Source of the DNA: Leptodesmis sichuanensis A121
GTDB lineage: Bacteria; Cyanobacteriota; Cyanobacteriia; Leptolyngbyales; Leptolyngbyaceae
DNA length: 64,000 nt
Direction of reading: 5' to 3'
Assembly: GCF_021379005.1 (NCBI RefSeq)
Contig: NZ_CP075171.1
Span: 1,488,001 to 1,552,000, forward strand
Under the pieces are notes generated by a model. That model worked only from the letters and a program-made list of their open reading frames with translations, was not told where the DNA came from and made no database searches. Made by a program: the position numbers and the translations under genes. Of this stretch, positions 9,092 to 17,566 are shown in pieces; position 1 is the first letter of the stretch, and each line of letters starts with the position of its first letter.

Positions 9092-9780
9092 TGCTCCTTC
9101 CAGAGGGCAATTCCACCCAATAAGCCTGAAACATTGGGGACAATTTTCACTCTGGGTGGGAGTTCAAAGCTAATGCGATTGGTATTGCCGCCGCCAATGT
9201 ACAGGGTGTCGTAGTTAAAGAGATTCTCTAAGGTCGCGATCGCTTTTTGCAGGTGTTCGTTCCACTTTTTCTTGCCACTGGCATCCAGGGCGGCCCGTCC
9301 CAGTTGCTGCTCATAGGTTTCGCCTTTGCGGAAGGGATGGTGGCCCATTTCCAGATTCGGTACCAGCTTGCCATCAACAAATAAAGCAGAGCCAAAGCCC
9401 GTTCCCAGAGTAATCACCAGTTCTACTCCCTGACCAGCAATGGCACCCAGCCCCTGCATATCGGCATCGTTAATTACGCGAGTGGGTTTGTTTAAGCGCT
9501 GGGTCAAAGCCTTTCCCAGATCGAACCCAATCCACTCTGGGGTCAAATTGGCGGCGGTTTCTGTAACTCCATTCCGTACCACACCAGGAAATCCAACCGA
9601 TACCCGATCGAAAACTTTGTCCTTAGCCAGCGTTTCGATTAATAGTAGAACTGGCTCTGGATAAGCCGGTTGGGGAGTTTCCAGGCGATCGCGCTCACCC
9701 AACGGCATCCCCTCCTCATCCAGCACCATCACTTTGATGCCACTGCCTCCAATATCAACCGCTAATGTCTGGATTGCCAT
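9088..9780 (-). CDS. ppgK: ROK-family polyphosphate glucokinase
   Basis: Phosphorylates glucose using polyphosphate and/or ATP. The N-terminal phosphate loop LAVDIGGSGIKV, the NDADMQGLGA active-site Asp region and GTGFGSALFVDG match polyphosphate glucokinases of the ROK family. The short length (230 aa) also fits PpgK rather than longer repressor-type ROK proteins. The start is taken at MAIQTLAV (9780); a start three codons earlier (9789) is possible. The gene converges with the glycosyltransferase (4-nt overlap) and lies 161 nt downstream of mcdB. Confidence 0.82.
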   Translation of the reverse strand: MAIQTLAVDIGGSGIKVMVLDEEGMPLGERDRLETPQPAYPEPVLLLIETLAKDKVFDRVSVGFPGVVRNGVTETAANLTPEWIGFDLGKALTQRLNKPTRVINDADMQGLGAIAGQGVELVITLGTGFGSALFVDGKLVPNLEMGHHPFRKGETYEQQLGRAALDASGKKKWNEHLQKAIATLENLFNYDTLYIGGGNTNRISFELPPRVKIVPNVSGLLGGIALWKEH

Positions 9781-9941
9781 ATTGGTCATTCGTCATTGGT
9801 CAACTGATTGGCCCGTGGCTCGTGGTTTGTGACGCATGAGCCAAAGTTCATTTTGAGTTGCTCCGTCATCTCCCTCACCTTTAGCTTCCCCAGCTTTCCT
9901 ACCTCCCCCATCTTCTCGCGTTCCTCGTACTCCGTGCCACT

Positions 9942-10652
9942 TCAATCCACCCATCCCAGATCCTTCTCAGAGAGATGACCCGGAGCAGGCCCAGCGGGAA
10001 AGACGGGGTGAGCCAGAGATTCTTGTTGACGGCGGCGCAACATCTCCTGCTGAGATAGGGCCGATGGTGGGAGTGGAGGCGTTGTTGGTCTGGCTGGTTT
10101 CGTTTCCTCCTGGCGTGGTTTTGCTGGGGGAGGAGATGCAATCGATTGGGTTAGCGATCGCGCTTTCAGGTTTTCCAGGTCTTGCTTCAGTTCAGTATTG
10201 ACTTCTACCAGTTGCAGTACCGTATGTTTGGCTTCGCTCAATTCTGTTTCCAGTTGATGATGATGGGCTGTGGCCTGCTGGAGTTGAGTCTGCAGTTGCT
10301 GGGTTGATTCCGCCTGTTCTTTTAACTCGGCTTCCAGCTTGGCAATTTGCTGCTTCAGTTTTGTTTCCTGGGTTTTGGCTTGCTCTAGAGCTGCTTTCAG
10401 TTCAACTGTGGAATCAACCGCCATTGCCCCAGAGTCAGGCGTTGCCTCTAATTCTGGTGCTTCAGAGGCAGATGGAGCAACTGTTGGAGCTTGGGTTGCC
10501 TGAGCTTTCTGTCTGCTGACATTGCTGGCCGTTCCAGTCGAGCGACTGCCTTTTTTCCTGGTTTGGGCCTCGGCAGCAGGCGGTGTTCCGGCCTCTGCTG
10601 GTTTTTTGACTTCTTCCCGAAGTAAATCGGATAACCGCTTTTTAGGTGCCAT
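9942..10652 (-). CDS. mcdB: McdB-like carboxysome positioning protein (type 2)
   Basis: 236 residues: a basic N-terminus [17 protein letters not shown], a disordered Ala/Thr/Ser-rich segment, a Gln-rich coiled coil (about 85-165), a Pro-rich stretch and a C-terminus ending SEKDLGWVD with a single near-terminal Trp. Known McdB proteins combine a disordered N-terminus, a Gln-rich coiled coil and an invariant C-terminal Trp, and load onto carboxysomes to stimulate McdA. The start is the ATG at 10652, whose A is the last base of mcdA's TAA. GGAGGA lies 4 nt upstream and overlaps the mcdA coding end, so translation is coupled. Confidence 0.83.
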   Translation of the reverse strand: MAPKKRLSDLLREEVKKPAEAGTPPAAEAQTRKKGSRSTGTASNVSRQKAQATQAPTVAPSASEAPELEATPDSGAMAVDSTVELKAALEQAKTQETKLKQQIAKLEAELKEQAESTQQLQTQLQQATAHHHQLETELSEAKHTVLQLVEVNTELKQDLENLKARSLTQSIASPPPAKPRQEETKPARPTTPPLPPSALSQQEMLRRRQQESLAHPVFPAGPAPGHLSEKDLGWVD

Positions 10653-11359
10653 TAGTTCCTCCAATCCCGCTGAATCTCATCGGCTGCACGACGGTAATCG
10701 GCTTCTGCTTCTCGGCCATTTTTGCCTCGCCATTGGGCGATCGTAACGCCTTCCAGAGCCGCCCGTTCATGAGCTTTGTAGGCACGAATAAAGGCGTTAC
10801 AGGCTGGAATTCCCAGTTCCATTAAAGTATTTTGGGCCTCTAGGGCTTCTCCTAAACTGCGGGGATCGACTTTGGTTAGTAATACTCGATGCGCCACTCC
10901 CGCAGGCATGACGGTAGCCCGGACGGTTTCAATCAAGGCAGCCAGATCCATCGGTGCAGGGGGAGTGGGCAGTACCACATAGTCAGCCGCAGGAACCACA
11001 GCGGCCAGAGCTTTGGAACCCAACGCTGGGGGCGTATCTACGACAACCACATCATAATCCTTCTGGGTTCGCAAACGGCTTAAGAAATCAGGGTTAGTTT
11101 CCTGCTTCAGGTCAAAGTCAGTCTCGCGATCGCCCCGTTGCACCCACCAGCTTGCCGATCCTTGCGGATCCGCATCCACTAGCAGGACTCGATGTTTTTC
11201 AGCCAAGGTTGCTGCCAGATTGACTGCCGTAGTTGTTTTACCAACCCCTCCCTTACCGTTCAGCACCACCAGCACTTTGCTGAGTGGAAATGAGGATGCC
11301 GAATGCCCATTTGCAGCCTGATTAGAAGTTTTAGAAGTGGAAGTTTTTCGAGCCGCCAC
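10652..11359 (-). CDS. mcdA: McdA-like ParA-type ATPase (type 2)
   Basis: ParA/MinD-family ATPase that forms nucleoid-bound gradients. The deviant Walker A is [16 protein letters not shown] with signature Lys36 and Lys41, followed by [17 protein letters not shown] and Walker [12 protein letters not shown]. Keeping the signature Lys marks the type 2 McdA class; type 1 lacks it. 235 residues with an N-terminal Ser/Thr-rich tail of about 25. No parB or parS-like site is nearby; the cotranslated partner is McdB-like, so carboxysome distribution is favoured over chromosome segregation. Confidence 0.87.
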   Translation of the reverse strand: MAARKTSTSKTSNQAANGHSASSFPLSKVLVVLNGKGGVGKTTTAVNLAATLAEKHRVLLVDADPQGSASWWVQRGDRETDFDLKQETNPDFLSRLRTQKDYDVVVVDTPPALGSKALAAVVPAADYVVLPTPPAPMDLAALIETVRATVMPAGVAHRVLLTKVDPRSLGEALEAQNTLMELGIPACNAFIRAYKAHERAALEGVTIAQWRGKNGREAEADYRRAADEIQRDWRN

Positions 11360-11482
11360 GATCGCCTATCTCACCGCTTATCTATCGGCTTGACTATAGC
11401 GCGTTCTGCAGAAATAACCGCTGGACTTGAACAAATATTTGTTTTTCTACTGGTCTCATGCCCTGCGCCCCGCGCCATTTCC

Positions 11483-11731
11483 TTAAAGTTGGTTGTAAGA
11501 ATCTGGGGCGACTTCAAGCCCTTCAGCCCTGGGATCCGTCGGGGGTTCGAGCAAGTCTTCAAAGTGGTTAATCACTACGCCAATATGCTCTCCGGCCTGG
11601 TGCAGCGCCTGCTCAAACGCTGTTAAATCCTCTCCATACCCACAGCGTTGAGAGGCAGCGGCAATTCCCTCTTTCCCATTTGCCCTGGCACAGTCAATTA
11701 ATTCTGCTCCGGTTAAAGGTGCGCTGGATGC
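11483..11731 (-). CDS. Small protein resembling the N-terminal domain of cyAbrB regulators
   Basis: 82 residues beginning MASSAPLTGAELIDCARANG and containing RCGYGEDLTAFEQALHQAGEHIGV. This follows the pattern of the N-terminal part of cyanobacterial AbrB-like regulators (PLTG...L...RCGY...F..AL..A.G). Here the protein ends soon after, so the usual C-terminal DNA-binding hairpin appears absent. The ATG at 11731 has GGGAG upstream; a GTG ten codons earlier is possible. Transcribed toward mcdA (124-nt gap). Could be a truncated regulator or a domain used alone. Family call is by eye. Confidence 0.6.
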   Translation of the reverse strand, partial: ASSAPLTGAELIDCARANGKEGIAAASQRCGYGEDLTAFEQALHQAGEHIGVVINHFEDLLEPPTDPRAEGLEVAPDSYNQL

Positions 11732-11781
11732 CATAGCTTTACTCTCCCAAAATTGATTCACCTTGCCCCTATGGTATCAAG

Positions 11782-11811
11782 AGGAATTTTGAATTATGAA
11801 TTTTGAATTAC
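11782..11811. repeat. Short tandem repeat (GAATTTTGAATTAT type)
   Basis: Two near-identical 14-bp units in the divergent promoter gap between the AbrB-N-like gene and thioredoxin. Typical cyanobacterial STRR. Confidence 0.6.
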
Positions 11812-11904
11812 GTATCCTTACCCACTCACCCTCCCATCATCCCATCCACTCACTTCCTTCCTTCCTGACTAACATAGAGATAAAAATTTGGAGGACAAGC
11901 GATC

Positions 11905-12222
11905 GTGGCAACGAAGAAACAATTTACCAGTTTTGATGAAATGATTAACGAATCAGATTTACCTGTGCTGGTGGACTTTTATGCCACCTGGTGCGGACCT
12001 TGCCAGATGATGGCCAAAATCCTGGAACAGGTGAACGTTTTGCTGAAGGATCAGTTGCGAATTGTTAAGATTGATTCCGACAAATACCCGGAACTGGCTA
12101 CTCAGTATGAAATTCATGCATTGCCGACATTGGTGTTGTTCAAACAGGGAAAACCTGTGGAACGGATTGAAGGCGTGTTGCGGGCAGAACAACTGATTCA
12201 ACGCCTGCGATCGTTCCTCTAG
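11905..12222 (+). CDS. trxY: Thioredoxin, y-type
   Basis: 105-residue thioredoxin with the WCGPC active site (Cys30, Cys33) and cis-Pro loop ALPTLVLF. The N-terminal KKQFTSFDEM and VLVDFYATWCGPCQMMAKIL are closer to y-type thioredoxins of cyanobacteria and plastids than to m-type. It would reduce peroxiredoxins and other stromal-type targets. The start is GTG at 11905 with GGAGGA upstream. Single gene, followed by a hairpin with a weak T-run. Confidence 0.9.
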   Translation: MATKKQFTSFDEMINESDLPVLVDFYATWCGPCQMMAKILEQVNVLLKDQLRIVKIDSDKYPELATQYEIHALPTLVLFKQGKPVERIEGVLRAEQLIQRLRSFL

Positions 12223-12272
12223 TGGGCTGCAAACGTAAAGATAAATTACTGCTTTCTGTCAGAATCGCGTTA

Positions 12273-12306
12273 AAGCCAAGAGGAATCCCCTTTTGGCTTG
12301 TAAAGT
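12273..12306 (+). terminator. Probable terminator after thioredoxin
   Basis: AAGCCAAGAGG (12273-12283) pairs with CCTTTTGGCTT (12289-12299) with one wobble and a 5-nt loop; only a short T tract follows, so termination may be partial. Confidence 0.55.
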
Positions 12307-12825
12307 TTTAAAAAGATTTTTTGGTAAATTCGGCTTATAGGAAGCCCGCTATTTAAGGCTAATTTCAGCCTTCTTAGAACAGAAATTTGAGTCGCATCCG
12401 GTCGAACTGAGTTGATGCTAAATTTCAGAAATTTGTTTGTTTGTTTTCTGAAAAGCTAGCTGAGAGCGGATTACGGCTACTTTATCCAGACAACTTTGGT
12501 TTTTGGAGGAACTCAGTTTAGGGTCTGGAGACGCTCTGGCTCAACCGTCTGAGGTGCATGAGGCAGGCTCTTTTGATAGGAGTGGCTTATCACTGCTACA
12601 AACACGATCGCCTAAAAAATGGCCGAAATCCAAATAACTTAAAGGTTTCACCGATCCAGATCGATGATGCAGACTTTAGAATAGGGCATTGAAAATGCGG
12701 GAGCGTGGGGATTTCAGCAATTTTGGTGAAACTTACCTGTGCCTGCATTGTGATCTTGTCAAAACCTGCAAGGGTTTACAGATGATTTGTTGTGAATCCG
12801 TTGTTCTGTAGTAAGAGGAGATCCC
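12307..12825 (+). other. Long 5' region upstream of HU
   Basis: About 520 nt without a supported ORF. A/T-rich repeated runs (AAATTTCAGAAATTTG near 12420) and several possible hairpins precede HU. It probably carries the HU promoter and a leader; I could not place a promoter with confidence. Confidence 0.35.
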
Positions 12826-13128
12826 ATGAACAAAGGCGAATTAGTTGATGCTGTTGCAGACAAGGCAAGCGTAACTAAGAAGCAAGCAGATGCTGTATTG
12901 TCGGCTGCTTTAGAAGCGATCGTGGAAGCGGTCAGTAGTGGAGACAAAGTGACACTGGTTGGCTTTGGTTCCTTTGAACCGAGGGAACGGAAAGCCCGCG
13001 AAGGACGTAATCCAAAAACTGGCGATAAGATGAATATCCCAGCGACAAAAGTTCCTGCATTTTCTGCTGGAAAACTGTTTAAAGAAAAGGTTGCGCCTCC
13101 CGAAGGTGCTGCTGGTAAGAAAAAGTAG
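12826..13128 (+). CDS. hup: DNA-binding protein HU
   Basis: 100 residues starting MNKGELVDAVADKASVTKKQADAVL, with the HU signature GFGSFEPRERKAREGRNPKTGD in the DNA-contacting arm and a short Lys-rich tail (PEGAAGKKK). It bends and compacts DNA in the nucleoid as a dimer. The ATG has a strong AGAGGAGA 6 nt upstream. Complete and of usual length. The downstream cobD-like gene begins 40 nt later. Confidence 0.95.
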   Translation: MNKGELVDAVADKASVTKKQADAVLSAALEAIVEAVSSGDKVTLVGFGSFEPRERKAREGRNPKTGDKMNIPATKVPAFSAGKLFKEKVAPPEGAAGKKK

Positions 13129-13168
13129 TGGACGCTTGGGGTTGCAATGCCCCTCTATCAACTTGCAC

Positions 13169-14257
13169 ATGAATCGACCTGCACATGGGGGAAATTTAAT
13201 TTGGGCCGCTCAACTGGCCAATTGTTCCCCCAGTGCCATTCTTGACTTCTCGGCCAGTATTAATCCTTTAGGGCCACCCACTTCTGCGATCGCGGCCATC
13301 CAGTCCAATCTCCAGTCCCTCACGGCTTACCCTGATCCCTCCTATCATCACCTGCGTTCAGCCCTCAGCCAGTTCCACCACATTCCACCCGATTGGATCC
13401 TGCCCGGAAATGGCTCTGCTGAACTGTTAACCTGGGCCTGCCGCGAGTTAGCCAGCCTGGAAACCACTTACTTGCTCACTCCCGCCTTTGGAGACTACCT
13501 GCGAGCACTGAAAGCCTTCGATGCCCAAATCACCCGCATTCCCTTAGACAATTTTGGATTGGCGATTTTAGATTTACGATTACGAATCCAAAATCCAAAA
13601 TCTAAAATCCAAAATCCAAATGGTTTGCTGCTCAACAACCCCCATAACCCCACAGGCCAACTTTTCTCCAAAGATTCCATTCGGCCTTACCTGGAACAAC
13701 TGGCACTGGTGGTAGTGGATGAGGCATTCATGGATTTTCTACCTCCCAATGACCAACAAAGCGTGATTGATTGGGTGCCAGACTATCCCAATCTGGTTGT
13801 TTTGCGCTCCCTCACCAAGTTCTACAGCCTGCCGGGGTTGAGATTGGGGTATGCGATCGCCCATCCCGATCGCTGGCAACGCTGGCAACAGTGGCGTGAT
13901 CCCTGGGCTGTGAACTCCCTGGCCGCCGCAGTGGGAGAAGTGGTCTTACAGGATAGCGAGTTTCAGCAGCGCACCTGGAACTGGTTAGCCGCAGCCCGTT
14001 CCCAACTTTTGGCAGGACTCAACCAACTTCCTGGACTGCACCCCTTTCCTGGATCTGCCAATTTTTTGTTGGTGCGATCGGCCTATTCCGTCATTGAGTT
14101 GCAAGCTAAGTTACTCAAACAGCACCAAATTCTCATTCGTGACTGCCTCAGCTTTCCTGAATTAGGGGATTCCTACTTCCGAGTTGCCATTCGCAGTCAG
14201 GAGGAGAATGAACAGCTACTAGCAGGACTGCAGGCTGTTTTAGGGAATGATGGGTAA
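13169..14257 (+). CDS. cobD: Threonine-phosphate decarboxylase-like aminotransferase (CobD type)
   Basis: PLP-dependent fold-type I enzyme, expected to make aminopropanol phosphate for the cobamide lower-ligand loop. Visible: N-terminal HGGNLIWAAQ and LDFSASINPLGPP typical of CobD, PLP-contact NNPHNPTGQL, and PLP Lys217 in SLTKFYSLPGLRLGY. The start is the ATG at 13169 (MNRPAHGG), giving 362 residues; an upstream frame overlapping HU is spurious. Odd: residues about 133-152 (LDLRLRIQNPKSKIQNPNG) are encoded by an STRR with an inverted repeat, so the gene carries a repeat-derived in-frame insertion. Could alternatively be a histidinol-phosphate aminotransferase paralogue. Confidence 0.85.
   Translation: MNRPAHGGNLIWAAQLANCSPSAILDFSASINPLGPPTSAIAAIQSNLQSLTAYPDPSYHHLRSALSQFHHIPPDWILPGNGSAELLTWACRELASLETTYLLTPAFGDYLRALKAFDAQITRIPLDNFGLAILDLRLRIQNPKSKIQNPNGLLLNNPHNPTGQLFSKDSIRPYLEQLALVVVDEAFMDFLPPNDQQSVIDWVPDYPNLVVLRSLTKFYSLPGLRLGYAIAHPDRWQRWQQWRDPWAVNSLAAAVGEVVLQDSEFQQRTWNWLAAARSQLLAGLNQLPGLHPFPGSANFLLVRSAYSVIELQAKLLKQHQILIRDCLSFPELGDSYFRVAIRSQEENEQLLAGLQAVLGNDG
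13546..13620. repeat. STRR/inverted repeat inserted inside cobD
   Basis: ATTTTGGATT and GATTTTAGATTT on the left are reverse-complemented by copies of AATCCAAAAT and AAATCTAAAATC on the right, the latter as near-perfect AAAATCC/AAAATCT heptads. The unit is the common cyanobacterial STRR that encodes KSKIQNPKSKIQNP-type peptides. Reading frame is preserved. Confidence 0.85.
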
Positions 14258-14330
14258 GTGGAGGAGCGGGGGAGTGGAGGGGTGAGTGGTGATGGGCTGA
14301 GTTAACATGAGTCGCTCCACTTGGCTGAAA

Positions 14331-14385
14331 CACTCAAAACTTAAAACTCAAAACTTAAAACTCAAAACTTAAAACTCAAAACTTT
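14331..14385. repeat. STRR array (CTCAAAA/CTTAAAA)
   Basis: About four 14-bp units of alternating CTCAAAA and CTTAAAA heptads immediately upstream of the flavoprotein gene. Confidence 0.9.
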
Positions 14386-14411
14386 TAACGCTTAACTTTT
14401 CCTGCTCTCCC

Positions 14412-15863
14412 ATGTCTGTTGACTACGATCTGGTTGTAATTGGTAATAGTCCCGCTGGCATAGAAGCGGCGATCGCGGCGGCTCGTCTTAAAGCGCGGGT
14501 TGCTCTGGTGAGTCACTCGCTATCTCCGGCACACTTTTCGGAAGCGGCGTACCATTCACTATTGCAGGTTGGGCGCAGTCAAGAGCAGTGGCAGCGGCTC
14601 CAACATTCTCCCCTGTGGGCGATTCCTGAGTTCTCCTCTGGCCCGGTGCAGTGGGAGTCAGTCCAACGCTGGATAGAACTGGCTGCAGCCCATCTGGAAA
14701 CACCCCATACCGGAGCGGTACTTGCTTCTCTGGGAATTGATGTGATTTCCGATCAAGGCGAGTTTTGTCGCAAGCCAACTCCTGGCTTGATGGTAGGAGG
14801 GCGATTTTTGTCGTCCCGTTCCTATTTGTTGGCCATGGCAGCCCAGCCGTTCATCCCCAACATTGAAGGGTTGCAAAGGATGGGCTACTTAACAGTAGAA
14901 ACCTTGCCGCAACAACTACCTCACTTGCAGGAAGGTCAGCATCTGGCTGTGATCGGACAGGGAAGCGAGGCGATCGCTCTGGCTCAAGCCCTGAACCGTC
15001 TCAACTTCTCCGTTACGCTGTTGGTAGCAGCACCACGAATTGTGCCGGATGCAGATATAGAAGTGTCCCGCTGGTTACAGGCTCAGTTAGAAGTCGAAGG
15101 GGTTCGCATCCTGACAGATGTAGAAGTTACTCAGGTTCGCCCAATTCAAGGCAAGAAATGGCTTCAGGTGGGCAGTCAGGGAATGGAAGTGGATGAGTTA
15201 ATTCTGGCCGTGGGGCAGGCTCCCAGAGCGGAGTCCTGGAATCTGGAGGCGGTCAGGGTGAAATGGGATGGGCGAGGCATCTGGCACAATGCCAAACTCC
15301 AGACTACCAATCCCAAAATCTACGTTTGTGAAGGACGACTAGGAGATACCTGTTACTCCCAGGTGGCTCGTTATGAGGCCACGATCGCGCTTCAAAATGC
15401 CCTGTTTTTCCCGCGCTTAACAGCCTCCTATCGTCACATTCCGTTAACGGTTTATACCCAACCAGAAGCGGTCTGGATGGGATTGACAGAGGCTCAGGCA
15501 ATCTCCCAATTCGGCAAACAGGTACAGGTTCTCCGGCGATCGTTCAATACCTTACCCAAAGCCCAACTGCAAGATCACCTGACTGGATTTTGCAAACTGA
15601 TTGTGCATCGTAATGGTCGCCTTCTGGGTGCTCATCTGCTCGGTGATCAGGCCAGTGAATGGAGCAGCGCGATCGCCCTGGTGATGCAACAGAATCTGAC
15701 CGTTCCAGCCCTCAGCCGCCTGGTATTGCCATCGCCCACCTGGTCGGAGGTGATTCAGAAGGTGGCGATGGATTGGCATACTCAACAACTGGAACAAAAA
15801 CCCTGGTTACAGAATTTATACGATCACTTTTTTGATTTCCGGCGATCGTGGTCAAAGGAGTGA
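14412..15863 (+). CDS. FAD-dependent pyridine nucleotide-disulfide reductase homologue lacking the redox disulfide
   Basis: 483 residues with the architecture of lipoamide dehydrogenase/mercuric reductase: FAD-binding VVIGNSPAGIEAAIAAARL (8-26), NAD(P)-binding VIGQGSEAIALAQALNRL, second FAD motif and a dimerisation domain (PLTVYTQPEAVWMGLTEAQA...LLGAHLLGDQASE). The usual CxxxxC is absent: the corresponding segment (LVSHSLSPAHFSEAAYHSLL) has no Cys, and the C-terminal HPTxxE motif reads SPTWSE. It probably transfers electrons directly from NAD(P)H to an unknown acceptor, or is a non-catalytic paralogue. Confidence 0.82.
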   Translation: MSVDYDLVVIGNSPAGIEAAIAAARLKARVALVSHSLSPAHFSEAAYHSLLQVGRSQEQWQRLQHSPLWAIPEFSSGPVQWESVQRWIELAAAHLETPHTGAVLASLGIDVISDQGEFCRKPTPGLMVGGRFLSSRSYLLAMAAQPFIPNIEGLQRMGYLTVETLPQQLPHLQEGQHLAVIGQGSEAIALAQALNRLNFSVTLLVAAPRIVPDADIEVSRWLQAQLEVEGVRILTDVEVTQVRPIQGKKWLQVGSQGMEVDELILAVGQAPRAESWNLEAVRVKWDGRGIWHNAKLQTTNPKIYVCEGRLGDTCYSQVARYEATIALQNALFFPRLTASYRHIPLTVYTQPEAVWMGLTEAQAISQFGKQVQVLRRSFNTLPKAQLQDHLTGFCKLIVHRNGRLLGAHLLGDQASEWSSAIALVMQQNLTVPALSRLVLPSPTWSEVIQKVAMDWHTQQLEQKPWLQNLYDHFFDFRRSWSKE

Positions 15864-15953
15864 CTCTTTTGCCACTGAGCATAGTTTAAGGATTTCTTCA
15901 CCTCGTCACTCAACAGACTGAGTAAGCTGTAGGAAACCTGCGCGATTAGACTG

Positions 15954-17444
15954 ATGAGCATAGCCCAAGAAATTAATCTACCAGTTCTGGATGAATTGAT
16001 TGATGGTTTGCCCAATATTTCGGGCTGGGAAGATGCTGTGCAAACCGTGGCCCGCAAAACAGATCCGGTGTTTCTATCCAGAACAAATATTTCGTTAGAG
16101 TCAGTGAGGTCAGCGTTTGCGATCGCCTTGCATATGCACCAACCGACCATTCCGGCAGGATGGGATGGCGCATTGATCAACAACTTGCAGTATATGTTTG
16201 AGCATCCCCATGAAGGAGATAACCACAATGCGGCAGCTTTTGCCTGGTGTTATACGCGCATGGCTGATTTCATTCCCGAACTGGTAGAGCAGGGATATCA
16301 TCCGCGAGTGATGCTGGACTATTCTGGCAATTTGCTGTGGGGGCTGCGACAGATGGGCCGGGGAGATGTGCTGGAGAATCTGAAGCGCATCACCTGTGAC
16401 CCGACGTACCAGCCCTATGTGGAATGGTTGGGAACAATGTGGGGCCATGCGGTCGTCCCTTCTACCCCAATTCCCGATATCAAGTTGCACATCCAGGCAT
16501 GGCAACACCATTTTGCTGCGATCTTCGGTTGGGAGGCTCTGGCGCGGGTGAAGGGCTTCTCGCCACCAGAAATGCATTTACCGAACCATCCTGACACTCT
16601 GTACGAATTGGTCAAAGCCCTCAAGGAGTGTGGCTATCGCTGGATGTTAGTCCAGGAACATACGGTAGAGACTCTTAATGGAGAAGCTATGGGATATAAA
16701 CATCTTCCTCACCGATTGCTGGCTCGCAACTCTCACGGTGAAACAGCCAGCATCACGGTGTTAATTAAAACTCAGGGTTCAGATACTAAATTAGTAGGAC
16801 AGATGCAACCCTATTATGAAGCTAAATCGCAACAGTCTAAACCAGTTTTAGGAAACGTTGCAGTTCCACCCTTAGTCACTCAAATCAGTGATGGAGAAAA
16901 TGGTGGAGTGATGATGAATGAATTTCCTTCAGCCTTCAAAGCTGCCTGGTATGACCAGAAACAACAAGCCGATGTGGTGGGAATGACCGGGACGGAATAC
17001 CTGGAACTGCTTGCAGCGGCAGGTGTGCAGCCAGAAGCTTATCCAGTTTGTTTACCTGTCGGTCAATCTCAAATCTGGCAACAGGTTTCCCCAGAAAATT
17101 GCACCCCGGAGGCCGTGGCAACTGCGATCGCGGCCATTCAACAAACGAACCCCAACTTTCAGATGGAAGGTGCGTCCTGGACCAATCACATGAGTTGGGT
17201 ACAGGGGTATGAAAATGTGCTGACTCCCATGACGCAATTGAGCGCCCGATTTCATGAAAAATGGGATCCCCTGTTACAGGATGCATCCTGCCATTCAGTT
17301 CCGATCACGCGCACGTCTGCTTATCGTCGAGCCTTGCTCTATAACCTGGTGTTGCAAACCAGTTGCTTCCGCTATTGGGGGCAGGGACTGTGGACAGACT
17401 ACGCCCAAAAGATTTTCGAGCAGGGACTCAAAACGCTAGCTTAA
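15954..17444 (+). CDS. Glycoside hydrolase family 57 protein
   Basis: 496-residue GH57 (alpha-amylase/4-alpha-glucanotransferase-type) enzyme likely acting on glycogen-type alpha-glucans. Family regions are visible: ALHMHQP (His60-Pro64), nucleophile Glu206 in FSPPEMHLP, and acid Asp313 in QISDGENGGVMMNEFP. The short 60-residue N-terminal extension before HMHQP is unusual for small GH57 enzymes. No signal peptide, so cytosolic. Stands alone, 90 nt after the flavoprotein. Exact activity cannot be assigned. Confidence 0.88.
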   Translation: MSIAQEINLPVLDELIDGLPNISGWEDAVQTVARKTDPVFLSRTNISLESVRSAFAIALHMHQPTIPAGWDGALINNLQYMFEHPHEGDNHNAAAFAWCYTRMADFIPELVEQGYHPRVMLDYSGNLLWGLRQMGRGDVLENLKRITCDPTYQPYVEWLGTMWGHAVVPSTPIPDIKLHIQAWQHHFAAIFGWEALARVKGFSPPEMHLPNHPDTLYELVKALKECGYRWMLVQEHTVETLNGEAMGYKHLPHRLLARNSHGETASITVLIKTQGSDTKLVGQMQPYYEAKSQQSKPVLGNVAVPPLVTQISDGENGGVMMNEFPSAFKAAWYDQKQQADVVGMTGTEYLELLAAAGVQPEAYPVCLPVGQSQIWQQVSPENCTPEAVATAIAAIQQTNPNFQMEGASWTNHMSWVQGYENVLTPMTQLSARFHEKWDPLLQDASCHSVPITRTSAYRRALLYNLVLQTSCFRYWGQGLWTDYAQKIFEQGLKTLA

Positions 17445-17510
17445 ATTGTGATCTCGACCGATAGCTGCTGCGATGTTAGTTTAACGACGAAACCCACCCC
17501 AACCATCAAC

Positions 17511-17558
17511 AGGAAGCCGGAGCTTCCTAAGCTACATTACCAAGCGGGAGCTTGGTAA
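17511..17558. repeat. Tandem pair of related hairpins
   Basis: AGGAAGC-CGGA-GCTTCCT (17511-17528) and TTACCAAGC-GGGA-GCTTGGTAA (17537-17558) share an AAGC-[C/G]GGA-GCTT core with different but compensated outer pairs. This resembles dispersed cyanobacterial palindromic repeats and may also terminate the convergent GH57 and caspase transcripts. Confidence 0.8.
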
Positions 17559-17566
17559 CGAGTGCA

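Noticed and set aside
11536-11552. GGGTTCGAGC considered as a tRNA T-loop
   Set aside because: No acceptor stem, D-arm or anticodon arm could be folded, and it lies in a coding sequence.
13091-13168. Upstream extension of cobD overlapping HU
   Set aside because: The extension has no family similarity and overlaps HU; the ATG at 13169 starts the conserved HGGN motif.
13546-14385. Heptad repeats considered as a CRISPR array
   Set aside because: Units are 7-14 bp with no unique spacers; they are STRRs.
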